DNA of 64,000 nucleotides. Source: Tetradesmus obliquus (taxonomy: Eukaryota; Chlorophyta; Chlorophyceae; Sphaeropleales; Scenedesmaceae). A program made the position numbers and the translations under genes. The stretch covers positions 1,736,001-1,800,000 of the forward strand of contig CP126198.1 in the NCBI GenBank assembly GCA_030272155.1, given 5' to 3'. Under the pieces are notes generated by a model. That model was not told the DNA's origin, did no database searches, and saw only the letters and a program-made list of their open reading frames with translations. This document shows positions 23,584-34,927 of the stretch, piece after piece. Within the stretch, counting starts at the first letter, position 1; every line of letters starts with the position of its first letter.

Positions 23584-24829
23584 CCAATAGTGCTGCCATC
23601 TCAGTCACAGCCACAACCCACCTGCAGCTTGACCAATAGGTCCCCAGGCTTGCCCCCGAAGCGACCGCAGTGGCCCTGGCCCCTCACATGCAGCACCTGG
23701 CCACATTGCTGCTGCTGCTGCTGCTGCTGCCACTGCTGCCCTTCTCACCTGAAGTTTGACCAGCAGGTCCCCGGGCCTCCCGCCAAACCTGCCGCAGTGG
23801 CCCTGGCCCCTCACACGCAGCACCTGGCCATCCACCACACCAGCAGGCACGCGGATCTTCACGTGGCGGCGCACAGCCAGCCGGCCCTCACCGCTGCACC
23901 TGCGAAGCAGCAGCAGCAGCAGAATGAGCAGCTCTGGTGTTGCGCTGTCGCAGTAATCAGCAACGCCACACCTGCAGTATCAGGTGGACAAGGCCCCGGG
24001 GTCACCAGGCCGGCTGCTGCCACCTCAATTACTCCTGCTGCCCACTACAGCTGCCAAGCCTAATTGCTGCCGCCTGTCATCACGCCTACTGCTGCACCCT
24101 TCACCGTACAACCTACACGCTACATCCTCCACGCCTACAGCCTCACCTGCCGCACAACCGCATCTCGCTCTTGCCGCTGCCCCTGCATTCAAGCACGTCT
24201 CGCGCACAGCCAGGCGCAGGCTGCCGCCCTGCTGCTGCCAACCATCGACACGGCTGTTGGCAACTGCTTCAAAGCCTGCTGCCAACCGTTGTCACTCTAC
24301 TGCTCAATCCTAAGCCTTGATAGCAGCAACCTGCAGTTGTCAAACCTACTGCGCAGCCTCACCTGCCGCACAGCCGCAGCTCGCTCTTGCCGCTGCCCCT
24401 GCACCCCGGGCACGTCTCGCGCACAGCCAGGCGCGGGCTGCCGCCCTGAACCCACTTCTTCAGCGTGAGCTCCCCCTGGCCGCGGCACATGGGGCAGTCC
24501 AGGGACGTTGAAGCAGCATCGAAGCCGCTGCCCTGCCGACAAGAGAACAGCAACAGCAGCGACACTCAAGGTTTATGTGACATATGTGTATGGCATCATT
24601 GCTGCACCCACTTCTTCAGCGTGAGCTCCCCCTGGCCGCGGCACATGGCGCAGTCCAGGGACGTTGAAGCAGCATCGAAGCCGCTGCCCTGCCGACAAAA
24701 GAACAGCAGCAGCAGTGTCAACCCGGCAAGTCATGATATGTGTGTCACAGCAACGCTGCACTGCCCCCAGCACATGGCGCAGTCCAGGGGAGGGGACGCC
24801 GCGTCAAAGCCGCTGCCCTGCAAGCACAG

Positions 24830-24870
<41 letters not shown>

Positions 24871-27719
24871 GTGTCAACCCTGCAAGTACGATGTGTGTAT
24901 GTCACAGCAACGCTGCACTGCCCCCGGCACATGGCGCAGTCCAGGGACGACGAAGCAGCATCAAAGCCGCTGCCCTGCGCAGATCACAACAACAACAGCA
25001 GCAGCAGCAGCAACACTCGATGTTTGTGTGACATCATGTGTAAGGCATCATTGCTGCACCCAGTTCTTCAGCGTAAGCTCGCCCTGCCCGCGAGTGACGG
25101 TGCATGCTGAGCCGGTCTCTGTGCTGCAAGCTGATCAATTCACTAAGCGCACCTTGCAATCTGGGCACGTGCCCAGTGCTGCAGTGGTCACAGTGCATGC
25201 TGAGCCGGTGACTGCCTACTGGAAATCCAGCCCCAGCACTGCCTGAGCGAGCTCATTTGAAAGCCAACAAAACATCTGCAACTCCAAGGACAACGCTCCC
25301 GACATCCCCTGCAGGAGCGCCTGCCCCTGCACTGCCTGCCCCTGTACTGCAAGCTTTACAAGCTCACCTTGCAATCTGGGCATGTGCCCAGTGCTGCTGT
25401 GGTGACGGTGCATGCTGAGCCGGTGACTGCCTCCTGGAACTCCAGCCCCAGCACGGTGCTGATGTCAGCACCAGCCTCGCCAATCACGGCTGCTACGCCC
25501 TGCGCATGCACTGCAGACACACAGAGTATGCACAGCAAGGTGTGACAGCAGGTGTGTGGAAAGTGCTGTGCATGCTTCGGTGCTTGACCAGCACGGTGCT
25601 GATGTCAGCGCCAGCCTCGCCGATCACAGCCGCTGCGCCCTGCGCATGCACTGCAGCAGCACATACACAAAAAACACAGTGTAACAAATGTGCACATGCA
25701 GTAGGTCAAGCAAGTCAGTGGCGAGTTGATGTCACTGCCAGCCTCCCCGATCACGGCTGCTGCGCCCCGCGCATGCACTGCAGACACATACAACAGATAC
25801 ATGTGTGTAGTAAGGTATGACAGCAGGCGTTGTGCGGCAGGTGCTGTGCATGTGCTGAGCAACAGCATGCTTCAGTGCATCCAGCCACAACGCCGCTATT
25901 AGCCAGCAATCACGGCTGCTCCGCCCAGGACATGCACTGCAACATCACACAAACAGGCAAGTATGCGCCGCAAGGCATGACAGCAGGCATGCAGCCAAGC
26001 CCCTGCCAAGTGGTGGGCGCGCTTCATCGCATACAACACAGTATTTCAAGATACCAACGCTACAGGTGAGCTAGCTGCTGCTGTTGCTGTGCCTCTACAT
26101 CCAGCTGCAAGCTGCAGGTTGCAATACTGCATGCGGAGCCATTGCTAACATCGCAACCCCACGGCTGCATTTTGATTCGAAGCTGCCTATGCAGCACCTT
26201 ACCTTTGGCCATGAAGTCCTGCAGCAGCTTGCACTCGCCACCGCTCGGGCTTCGTCAACCAATCACACATCTGTGACTCCTGACAAAGCAGCCGTTGCTC
26301 CTTGCCTTGAAGTGCAGATGAAGCTGCCTGCCGGTGCCTGTGCCTACGTGTCTCTGCCTGTATGCCGGTGCCCTTATGCCTGTGCAGTGCCTGTGTGCCT
26401 GTGCCTGTATAATGCGCACAGGATTTCGGCCTCACCTTTGGCCATGAAGTCCTGCAGCAGCTTGTACTCCCCACCACCCAGCGCTGCCAGGCCGCGCGCA
26501 TCATACTGCTGCCGTTGCTCTGCTGACCCCAGCACCTCCGCAGCCAGCCTCACCGCCTGTGGGGCATCAGCAGGAAGGCATCAGCAGGAAGGCATCAGTA
26601 GCAGCAGACAGCAATGGTGGAGATGCCCCACAGGGACGCAGGCTAAAACAGCGCAGCACCATTGAGTTAAAGATACGCGCTGTGACGGCTTGTCAAACCT
26701 TTCCCAGCACAGTGGCCCAGCAAAAAGGCCAAAAATTGGGTGTAGTCACACCGGGAGAGTATCATACGGGGGCTCCACCAGCATGCTCAACTGTGTGATC
26801 TAGCAGCCATCTACAGCGACAGGTAATGCTGCTCAGTTGCCTGCCTGACATAGTCCCCTGTGCATTATGCACAAGTGCACCCCCCTTCCGGGAAGTGCAC
26901 AGGTGCACTGCAGACTCTGACTAGGCACAGTCTCGACACATGACTGATGGACCGCATGAGTCTACGGCATTCCACCACCCTTGCCCCCACTCGGGTTACA
27001 GCGGGTGCGCTACCACCGCCGGCAAGCAGTGGTGGCGGCAGACGTGGCTATGTACCCTGGCAGCAGGGGTCCATGTTACTACGACGGCATTGCAGCTGCC
27101 ACGTCAGCGTACGGATGCAGAATGATACCCACCAACAGGCTGCCAGCTGCTGCTAAAGGTTTTCAAATGGTATACAAAGACTAACCAAAGGGTGCGTGCG
27201 CGTCAGTGTGGGCAGTACAGTCGGTTACAGTGGTTACTGCACACAGCAGCAGCACTGCCAGTGCCATGCAGCTCAACGGCATGCTGTAGCCATCAAAGAC
27301 CCCAACGGGCAGACAGCTGCCACAAATATGCATAACAGCTGCCGAGTATCGCTACAACTGCTGCATGCAGCTGTTTAAGTGCCCACTGCATGCTACCACC
27401 AGTGCACTGGTGGTAGCATGGTGCTGCTGCCACAGCCAGCCTGTATCGAAGCTAGTCCAAGTCCTACCTGAAAGCGCTCGTGTGCCGCCACCGATGGATT
27501 TACATCTGGGTGGTACAGTGTAGCAAGCCTCCGGTAAGCACTGCGGATGTCTGCGCTGCTGGCGCTGCTGTCCACACCTAGCAGCTCATACAGGGACGCC
27601 CGAGCTGGCTTACTAAGCCTGCTGCCGCACAGGCTGCCGGAGTTGTGGCAAATGGTATTGATTATCGGTTTGCTGAAACTTCTGTAAGTTTTTAGCTGCC
27701 TAGTGGGACAAGCGATCAT
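21695..27719 (-). CDS. DnaJ (type I Hsp40) co-chaperone, organelle-type
   Basis: Exons: 27719-27468, 26556-26436, 25510-25368, 24532-24363, 23899-23749, 23067-22986, 22665-22609, 22206-21695; 496 codons in frame. Residues 1-40 are Arg/Ser-rich like a transit peptide, and residues 43-84 form the J domain with HPD at 70-72. The cysteine-rich region has all four CxxCxGxG motifs: CPDCKGSG (168), CPMCRGQG (185), CPGCRGSG (213) and CGRCSGEG (227). The C-terminal substrate-binding region follows (RIPAG-like [17 protein letters not shown]...[27 protein letters not shown]). A Gln-rich tail repeats LQTQDDQQ. It would stimulate Hsp70 ATPase in plastid or mitochondrion. A longer in-frame start at 27944 exists; the one chosen gives the usual transit-peptide length. 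It shares a head-to-head promoter with the TML gene. Confidence 0.93.
22487..22571 (-). repeat. Interrupted (CAG)26 tract in DnaJ intron 7
   Basis: Long CAG run in sense orientation downstream of the exon 7 donor (after 22609). Reading through would add poly-Gln, but the conserved VPPG|TQHGQ junction shows it is spliced out. Confidence 0.8.
22855..22928 (-). repeat. Decoy copy of exon 6 end
   Basis: Repeats the stretch encoding [15 protein letters not shown]; the splice junction is altered (GTGACT). The real copy ends at 22986. Confidence 0.85.
23278..23703 (-). repeat. Three decoy copies of exon 5 end interleaved with CAG runs
   Basis: Copies of the stretch encoding [15 protein letters not shown] lie near 23703-23621, 23530-23490 and 23390-23333. 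They are separated by CAG runs of 8-14 units, and each unit is an exon end plus a trinucleotide tract. Confidence 0.85.
24145..24230 (-). repeat. Decoy copy of exon 4 end plus donor
   Basis: Copies the part covering RLAVRETC and the third zinc motif, but the motif is broken (the second cysteine is lost). Confidence 0.8.
24608..25075 (-). repeat. Decoy copies of exon 4 start (zinc-finger exon)
   Basis: Copies of the stretch encoding [20 protein letters not shown] lie near 24697-24615, 24822-24768 and 24978-24922, ahead of the real exon at 24532. In all three the first proline of the motif is replaced (CAMC instead of CPMC). Confidence 0.88.
25050..25122 (-). repeat. Chimeric decoy joining exon 3 and exon 4 pieces
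   Basis: On the minus strand an exon 3 fragment (encoding GSACTV) runs directly into an exon 4 fragment (encoding [13 protein letters not shown]). In the gene these parts are separated by an intron of over 800 bp. The join is direct, with no intron sequence left between them. Confidence 0.8.
25150..25940 (-). repeat. Decoy copies around exon 3 (one end, three starts)
   Basis: At 25243-25152 is a copy of the end of exon 3, including TCPDCK and the donor, with an in-frame TAG. At 25652-25588, 25783-25730 and 25938-25901 are copies of its start (encoding [15 protein letters not shown]). Confidence 0.88.
26200..26255 (-). repeat. Decoy copy of exon 2 end plus donor
   Basis: Repeats the stretch encoding [14 protein letters not shown] with a GTAAGG donor; the real copy ends at 26436. 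Confidence 0.88.
27389..27420. repeat. 32-bp perfect palindrome in DnaJ intron 1
   Basis: CATGCTACCACCAGTG is followed immediately by its exact reverse complement, with no spacer. It lies 48-79 nt past the exon 1 donor, so it could form a loopless hairpin in RNA or a cruciform in DNA. Confidence 0.97.
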
Positions 27720-28106
27720 GAATATGAGCAGCTTGGCGTGTCCACGAGCATCGGTAGCCTCTACAACTTTGAAATCAATGAAAGAATGGGTTTTGGACGG
27801 GCGTCCGCACTTCTCTGCCCTCGATCGCTGTTGTCTCACTCCACTTGTCACAGTCACACATGGCCCGGGGTTATGCCTCCATTGCTGCGGATGTTCACGC
27901 TTTTGACGCATCAAAAGAAAATATGTATCACAAGACACTTTCAAGAGAATCTTACACTTATGTAGACAGCTTGATCAGGTTGATCAATAGGCAACCGCTC
28001 CAACACAAGCGAGCTACACGTTGATTGTCCTGACTTGTGACTGTAAACTGTATCTTAGCTCTGATAGACTTCACAGCAGGCCGCAAGGCCTGCTGCAGTG
28101 GTCAAG
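27720..28106. promoter_or_regulatory. Shared head-to-head promoter region of DnaJ and TML genes
   Basis: Only 387 bases separate the two start codons on opposite strands, so both promoters and 5' UTRs must fit here. I see no clear TATA box. The assignment depends on the DnaJ start at 27719 being right. Confidence 0.6.
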
Positions 28107-31100
28107 ATGGTGTTTGGTAGCGACGTGGGAGTTGTGCTGCGAGCCAGGCGCGGCAGAAACATTTTGGTGCAGTCGTAAGTGGAGCCAGAAGCACCTTAAA
28201 CACCATCCAGCTCCTGCTGCAGCTGGCAGCCACGCACTTGGCTCACTATCCTTGCTTGCACCGCTGCTGCAACACTACTGCTTTGCTGCGCACGTACAGG
28301 CATGGCCTAGATGTGAAGGCAGTCACACAAGCAGCAAATGAGGTTGCTGCTGTGCTTGAGGGCGACATGCCTTCCAGCATAGAGCTGCTGGACTTGGGGT
28401 GAGTGGTAGCAGCTGAGCAGGCAGCAGCAGCTTGCAGGACACTGCTGCAGCAGTACACTGACATGATCAAGCTGCTGCAACAGCAGCAGCGGCCATAGCC
28501 TGACCGATGCAACTTCAGATGCAATCGCACATCTGTAAACAGTGCGCTTTATCCTGGCTATGAGTTGAAGGTGTTGTGCCTGCAGCTGCCTGTGCTGAGT
28601 ACAGTTATCGTCCAACCCCCACGTACTGCAGACGTAGCATCGCAGCAGAGCAGACAGCAGCAGAGCAACAGCAGAAGCTGCAGCAGGGCGCCAGTAGCAA
28701 CGCACATGGCAGATTAGCACCACACAAATTCACACCAGTCCAGCAGCAGTGCCCTACTATGCTTGCCTTGCAGCAGCTAGCTGTGGCACTAGTCAAACAT
28801 TCACATGTTTGTTGCAGCCCAACTCCTGGAGCTGCGTTGTATTGGCCAGTGCATGCTGTTACTGTTTTCAGCAGTGTTTGTGTCAAACGTGCCAATCACT
28901 GCACACATACTGCGATAACCGCAACTGACAAACTGCGTTCTGCTTGCGTAACTGCGTGTTGCAGGGCTGGCATGCAGTCCTCGTTGGCATGTGGCCACCT
29001 GAGGGTGCTGGGCAACAGGTGCGCGCACACTCCAGCAGCAGCAACAGGCAGCAGCAGCTGCTGCAGCAACAGCAGCAGCAGCCGGAGAGGCAGCGCCAGC
29101 ACCAACAGCAGCAGCAGCAGCAGCAGGTAGTTCAGTAGTGCGGGCACAGCAGTGCCGACAGTTGCATGCTGTTGTGCTGGCCATTGTGACAGCTGGAACT
29201 TTGCAGAGGCTCCACCCCAGCAGCTGCCCTGGCAGCCAGTGGTCAATCCCTCCTGCTGAAAGTTGCTCAAGCAAACAGTGCCTGCTCAGGCCAGTGCAAC
29301 CAACCACACGCCCTCCTGCGTCTGCAATCGACACTCTTTCCCTCCCCTCCGTCACTTGCCGTCATTTCTACATGCACACTACCTGTCACTTGCTTCTGCA
29401 AGACGCTGCTGCTGTGTGTCAGTCACTGCCTCCTGCACAATGCTTGTGAACGCTACCCCTGCATGCTTTGGCAACTGTGCCCGGCTGCTGCAGCATGTCC
29501 TGCTTGTGTCTCTCTCAGTGCTCCTGCACATTGCTGCTCTGTCGGCTTGCCGTGCCGCATGTCCGTGCATATGCAGGTACGCAGTCGTGTACCGGCTGCT
29601 GCACCAGGTGCTGGTGGTGGTGGTCAGCCGGGCACACGCCAACGTGTTCAGCAGCTTGAACCTGGTGGCAGCCATCAGCAGGCTGCTGGTGGCTGAGGCG
29701 AAGAGCATCGAGCTCACACCTGAGCGGCTGCTGAAGAAGTATGCACAGGTGCGGTGATGCTCTATTGTTTGCTTGCATCCTTTGCGTCGATAAGTTAGAC
29801 AGTCTTGCAATCCTGCAAGCCTACAAGCAGGCTGCTGGTTCACTCGTGGCTCCTGCTGGCTTGCTGCTCAAAATCATTGCGGCGTGCTAGCCGTGGTATG
29901 GTTGTGTTGTGGGATGGTGGCAGGCTGCTGGTGGCAGAGGCAAAGAGCATCGAGCTGACTCCTGAGCGGCTGCTGAAGAAGTATGCACAGGTGCGCATTA
30001 TACAGTACAGTCTTGCAATAGTGTGCATCCAATGGGGCAATAAGGTCGAAACTGTGCATTCCTGCGCAGTCCGGCGCAACCAACAACCCCCTCTGAGCCA
30101 CCAATCTGCTGTTTGCAGGTGTACCTGTCAGTTGATGCGCTGGTCAACCGTGGCAGGCTGGACCTTGTTGGTGCGCTCATGGAGGCCAACAGTGCACTAG
30201 AGGGGCTGTCCCCTGATGCCCTGAAGGCTCGCAAGGCAAGGCAGGCGGCAGAGAGGCAGCAGGCGGCAGCAGCAGGCGGCCGGCAGATTCGGCAGATCGG
30301 CAGGTGCGTGTCTGGGGCCGCAGAGCGCCTGTGCTGCAGGCAGCAGTGCTTCCACGCTGTATGTGTGACTGTTCTTTAGCAGCGCATGGCGCCACATTTG
30401 CGATCATGCAGCGCCCAATGTCAGCGGTGTCGTGACAGCAGCACCCAGGAATCAGCAAAGCAAAGTGAAGCAGGTTATTCACCGAGGGTGTCCATCCTAA
30501 ACTGATGTGTGCTGCTGGCCATACGCCTGCAAACGCCGCACCAGTGCTGCGATCCCATTCCTTCATACCAAAACACAGCAAACACACGCACACACAGACA
30601 ACGTGGTGTTGCTGCCGCTGCTCCGCATGTGTCTGCAGGCGTGTGCCGCTGCCACACCATGATCACCGCCGCTTTGCATTCCTGGCCCCTCCAGAGCTCA
30701 CTTCGCTGCAGGTCAACATGCCTGTGTACCAGCTGCCCGAGCTGCCGCAGCCTGACAGACCCCCGGCGCAGCCCAGTGCCCCAGGCCTGACAGTGCCGCT
30801 GCTGGTGAGTTTGCCTGCTGTGTGCTTGTTCAGTGCTGCTAGACTCAGCTGCTCCATTTCTTGGAGCTGCACGCGATTTAAACATGGCTGGGCAAACAAT
30901 TCAAAAGTGCACCAGCTGCCCCAGCTGCCGCAGCCTGACAGGCCCCCAGCGCAGCCCAGTGCGCCAGGCCTGACGGTGCCGCTGCTGGTGAGTGTGCCTG
31001 CTGTATGCTTGCCGAGTGCTGCTAGACTGAGCTGCTCTTTCTTGGAGCCGCACGCGATCTAAGAATTGGCTGGGAAAACAGTATAAAAGTGCACCAGCTG

Positions 31101-32317
31101 CCCGAGTTGCCTCAGCCTGACAGGCCCCCGGCACAGCCAAGTGCGCCAGGCCTGGCAGTGCCGCTGCTGGTGAGTGTGCCTGCTGGGGGCTGTGCCTCTG
31201 TCCCTTCCTGCTGCCGTTTTCCTGTGGTTGAAAATACAGGTATTTTAGAAGCGAGCTGTAGAGGGGACGTCCGGCTGTTGTGTTATGGGCCTGTGTTGTG
31301 CTGTTGGTGTTTCATTGTACTGATGGCATGAGCTGCTGCCGAAGCACCAGCTGCCCGAGCTGCCTCAGCCTGACAGACCCCTGGCGCAGCCAAGTGCGCC
31401 AGGCCTGACAGTGCCGCTGCTGGTGAGTGTGTCTGCTGTATGCTTGCTGCGTGCTGCTAGACTCAGCTGATCCACACTGCCGCATGCGTTTGAACCAGGC
31501 TGCAACAAAGGTTGAAAGTGTATCAGCTGCCTGAGCTGCCGCAGCCTGACAGACCCCCGGCGCAGCCCAGTGCGCCAGGCCTGGCAGTGCCGCTGCTGGT
31601 GAGTGTGCCTGCTGTATGCTTGTTGAGTGCTGGTAGACTAAGCTGCTCCGTATTGAGCTGAAAGTAATTAGGTATGGCTGGAAAAAGGGTTGAAAGTGTA
31701 CAAGCTGCCCAACCTGCCGCAGCCTAACAGGACGCGTGCGCAGCCGAGTGCTCCAGGCCTGACTGTGCCGCTGCTGGTGAGGACTTTGTAGACACCTGCA
31801 CTGCTGCATGTGCTGCTGTGCCCTCCTGCTGCTCTGTGGAAGGGTACTGGAGCAGATATGTGGAGAGCGTGTCATTTACTGGTGGTGCTGCTGTTGTTGC
31901 TGTCACACCGGCATGAGGTGGCTGTTTGCCACTCTGCAGTTGGAATGGGTTACTGTTACAGCATGTATGACTGCCTGGTTTGTGCTGTATGCTGCGTGCC
32001 TGCTGTGATGCAGGAGGAGCAGAAGGCAGAGGAAGAGGAGAAGCCCAAGGAGGGGTGAGCTGGGCTGCTGCCTGTTCAGCTGCCGCTACCTACTGCAGAA
32101 CTTGTGCCCAGCCCAACAAAGCAGCATGCAGCTCGAAGCTGCAACGCCCAGCTCCAGCTGTGTAGTGTAAAGCCAGTAAGCACACACAACACACTCTGGC
32201 GGTCTTCCACGACCACCCCTGTTGTTTGCATCCTTCTGCTGTCAAACTGCACCAGTCTGTGTGTGCTGATGGTTTGTGCGCTACTCATTGTGTCTGCAGA
32301 GAGGCCTGGACAAGCTT

Positions 32318-32349
<32 letters not shown>

Positions 32350-34927
32350 CGTCCCCGCTGCTGCAGTACCAGGGCCCGTCGCTGCTGCTGTGTGAGGCGT
32401 GGCAGGTGGAGGTGGCTGGCAGCAGGGTGCTGAGGGCTGGCCTGGTTGGGGCTGTGCGCTGGGCAGCACCAGAGGCCAAAGCACTGGCAGGCAGCACGCC
32501 GTTCAAGCTGCAGGTGTGTGTTGGCGCATATTATATGTGTAGTGCGATTGGTGTGGTTCATGACACTACCAGGTGTGCATAAGTATTCGCTGCTGCTGCA
32601 GCAGACGCCAAGGCGCTGGCTGGCACCACGCCATGCAAGCTGCAGGTGCGCGCATTTGCATGAATTGGATGTGAGGCGTGGCAGGTGGAGGTGGCTGGCA
32701 GCAGGGTGCTGCGGGCTGGCCTGGTTGGGGCTGTGCGCTGGGCGGCACCAGAGGCCAAAGCACTGGCAGGCAGCACACCATTCAAGCTGCAGGTGCGTGT
32801 CTGTTTGTGCAACGTATTTGATCTCAGCAGATGTGCCGTTGATGTATGGGTGCGCGCTGGCCTGGTGGGCGCTGTGCGCTGGGCAGCGCCTGAAGCCAAG
32901 GCGCTGGCAGGCAGCACACCATTCAAGCTGCAGGTGCGCGTGCAATGCTATCATCGATGTGCATTGTCCGTGTGATCTTCCACAGTATCAGCTGTCACAT
33001 GCATTCGCTGAAGCGCCTGAGGCCAAGCCGCTGGCAGGCAGCACGCCATTCAGGCTGCAGGTGCGTGTCCGTTTGTGCAACGTATTTTATCACAGCAGAT
33101 GTGCCGTTGATGTATGGGCGCGCGCTGGCCTGGTTGGGGCTGTGCGCTGGGCAGCACCTGAAGCCAAGGCGCTGGCAGGCAGCACACCATTCAAGCTGCA
33201 GGTGCGCATCGGTGCATATGATATGTGTAGCGTGATTGATGTGCATCATGACATTACCAGCTGTGCATAAGCATTCGCTACTGCAGCAGACGCCAAGGCG
33301 CTGGCAGGCAGCACGCCATTCAAGCTGCAGGTGCGCATCGGTGCATATGATATGTGTAGCGTGATTGATGTGCATCATGACATTACCAGCTGTGCAGAAG
33401 CATTCGCTACTGCAGCAGACGCCAAGGCGCTGGCAGGCAGCACGCCATTTAAGCTGCAGGTGTGTGTCATTATGTGCGCAGTGCTGCATGACAGCAGCTG
33501 TGCCGTTGTGTATGGGAACGCGCTGGCCTGGTTGGGGCTGTGCGCTGGGTAGCGCCTGAAGCCAAGGCACTGGCAGGCAGCACGCCGTTCAAGCTGCAGG
33601 CAAGTGCGTATGCGCACAGTACTGCAGTACAACAGCTGCGCAAATGTGCAAGGGTGCGCGCTGGCCTGGTGTGCGTCGCCCTTTTAAACCCTCCCATCAC
33701 AACCTGCTGCACTGCCGTCAACTGCCTTGCATGCCTGCAGGCCCCTGATGCGCCGCATCCCCTGGTCGCTGCTGCGCTCAAGTGCGCCCTTGCCGTACCT
33801 TGTAAGCTCGTTCAACCATTTCAACGCCGCCACCGCATTGCACTATCGCTGTCTCACTGCCTGCAGGCCCCCGAAGCGCCGCACCCGCTGGTCGCTGCTG
33901 CGCTCAAATGCGCCCTGGCCAGCGAGCGCGGCACACGCCACGGCGCAGAACTGGGCAGCTTCCTGGCAGACACGCTGTCGCCGCTGCCAGCTGCAGCCGC
34001 ATTGCTGCAGTACAGCCTGCCTGCTCACTTTGGTGTGCAGCCGTTGATGGCTCGGCTGTCTGCAGGCTGGGTGGAGCAGCCACGGAAACAAAAACAGCAG
34101 CAGCAGCAGCAGGGTGCTGCTGCGGTGGTGCTGCTGAGCGTGCAGTACTGCATCCCTCGGGAGTTCCAGCTGGCTGCTGCTGGTGAGTGAGCAGCGAGTG
34201 CGTGTTGTTGGTGCTTGCTAGTTTCTGTCGTATTTGCTGGAGGTTGAGGGAAGCCACCATGGGTGTCCGCTGCACTTGTCTATCTTTTCTCTGATCTGCA
34301 TTTTTGTCACTGACTGTTACTACTAATGTTATACATGTTGCTGCTGCAGGCCTGACAGTCGACCTGGCAGTGCCGCAGGGCTTTGAGGCCCCCAGGCGGG
34401 TAGAGCCGCAGGGTGCCACATGGTCTGCCAGCCAGTCGCTGCTGCGCTGGCAGCTGGGGCCTGCTGCAGTGCCGCCTGGCGCTGCTGGAAGCCTTGTGGC
34501 GGCATTCAGGGTGAAGGCGGGCAGTGAGGCTGCTGCTGCAGGCATCCGCGCGTGCCGGGCGATGCTGGCGCTGCGAGGGGAAGGTGAGGGTTTGACAGGA
34601 TCCTATCTTGCTTGCGTGATGTGATGCTGAAGGCAGCTGTATCATGCACTATCTTGCGCAGGATGTTGCTCGTCAGGGCGTCACGAGCCACTGGTGCCAT
34701 TGAGTGCCACTGCAATCCGTGTGCAAGGATACTTTCAGCCACCATGCCAGCCAGAAACACCTGCTATTAGCTGCTATACTGACGATCCTGCCGGCCGTTT
34801 TGTTCCTGCAGGTGCCACGATCACTGGAGTGCAGCTGGCGCAGAGTCTTGTGGTGTCTACACCCGCTGCAGTGGAGCCAGGCTCCAACTCCTGGGGCGCA
34901 TTTGTGCTGGCGTGCCCAGCCTGCTGA
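28107..34927 (+). CDS. TML-like muniscin subunit of the TPLATE/TSET endocytic complex
   Basis: Exons: 28107-28174, 28300-28398, 29577-29748, 30119-30303, 30639-30804, 32014-32054, 32300-32513, 33867-34182, 34350-34583, 34812-34927; 537 codons, all phases consistent. The N-terminal part has a longin-like fold signature. The stretch AVVYRLLHQVLVVVV...NVFSSLNLV...LTPERLLKKYAQVYLSVD aligns by eye with the corresponding YRVVYRL...VTPEKLGRKYAEVYMALD of plant TML. The C-terminal half resembles a mu-homology domain: LLQYSLPAHF, LLSVQYCIP, LTVDLAVPQGF, LRWQLG. A charged linker with a Gln run joins them. Known role of the family: cargo/membrane subunit of the TPLATE complex in clathrin-mediated endocytosis at the plasma membrane. 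The start is the first ATG (AAGATGG context). Its introns hold about 15 decoys. Confidence 0.85.
29915..29995 (+). repeat. Decoy copy of TML exon 3 end plus donor
   Basis: Repeats the stretch encoding RLLVAEAKSIELTPERLLKK with few changes, ending in the same CACAG|GTGCG donor. The real donor follows 29748. Confidence 0.92.
30900..31780 (+). repeat. Decoy array: five copies of TML exon 5 end plus donor
   Basis: The ~80-nt exon end (encoding YQLPELPQPDRPPAQPSAPG) recurs at ~30907, 31087, 31342, 31518 and 31698, each with CTG|GTGAG. Against the real exon, the first copy differs at 6 of 81 exonic sites and at about 15 of 100 intronic sites. Confidence 0.92.
32590..33602 (+). repeat. Decoy array: eight copies of TML exon 7 end plus donor
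   Basis: Copies of the end encoding EAKALAGSTPFKLQ, each followed by a GTG donor, end near 32645, 32794, 32933, 33060, 33201, 33329, 33459 and 33600. Some include up to ~125 nt of the exon, others under 50. The intronic part between 33203 and 33330 is repeated almost unchanged after 33331, indicating a very recent duplication. Confidence 0.92.
33738..33800 (+). repeat. Decoy copy of TML exon 8 start
   Basis: CTGCAG plus GCCCCTGATGCGCCGCATCC copies the first ~60 nt of exon 8 (33867 onward) at 126 bp spacing. Confidence 0.9.

Noticed and set aside
23281-23590. Long poly-Ala/poly-Cys open frames over CTG runs
   Set aside because: Trinucleotide runs are open in all frames. Here they lie in DnaJ introns between decoys and lack conserved sequence.
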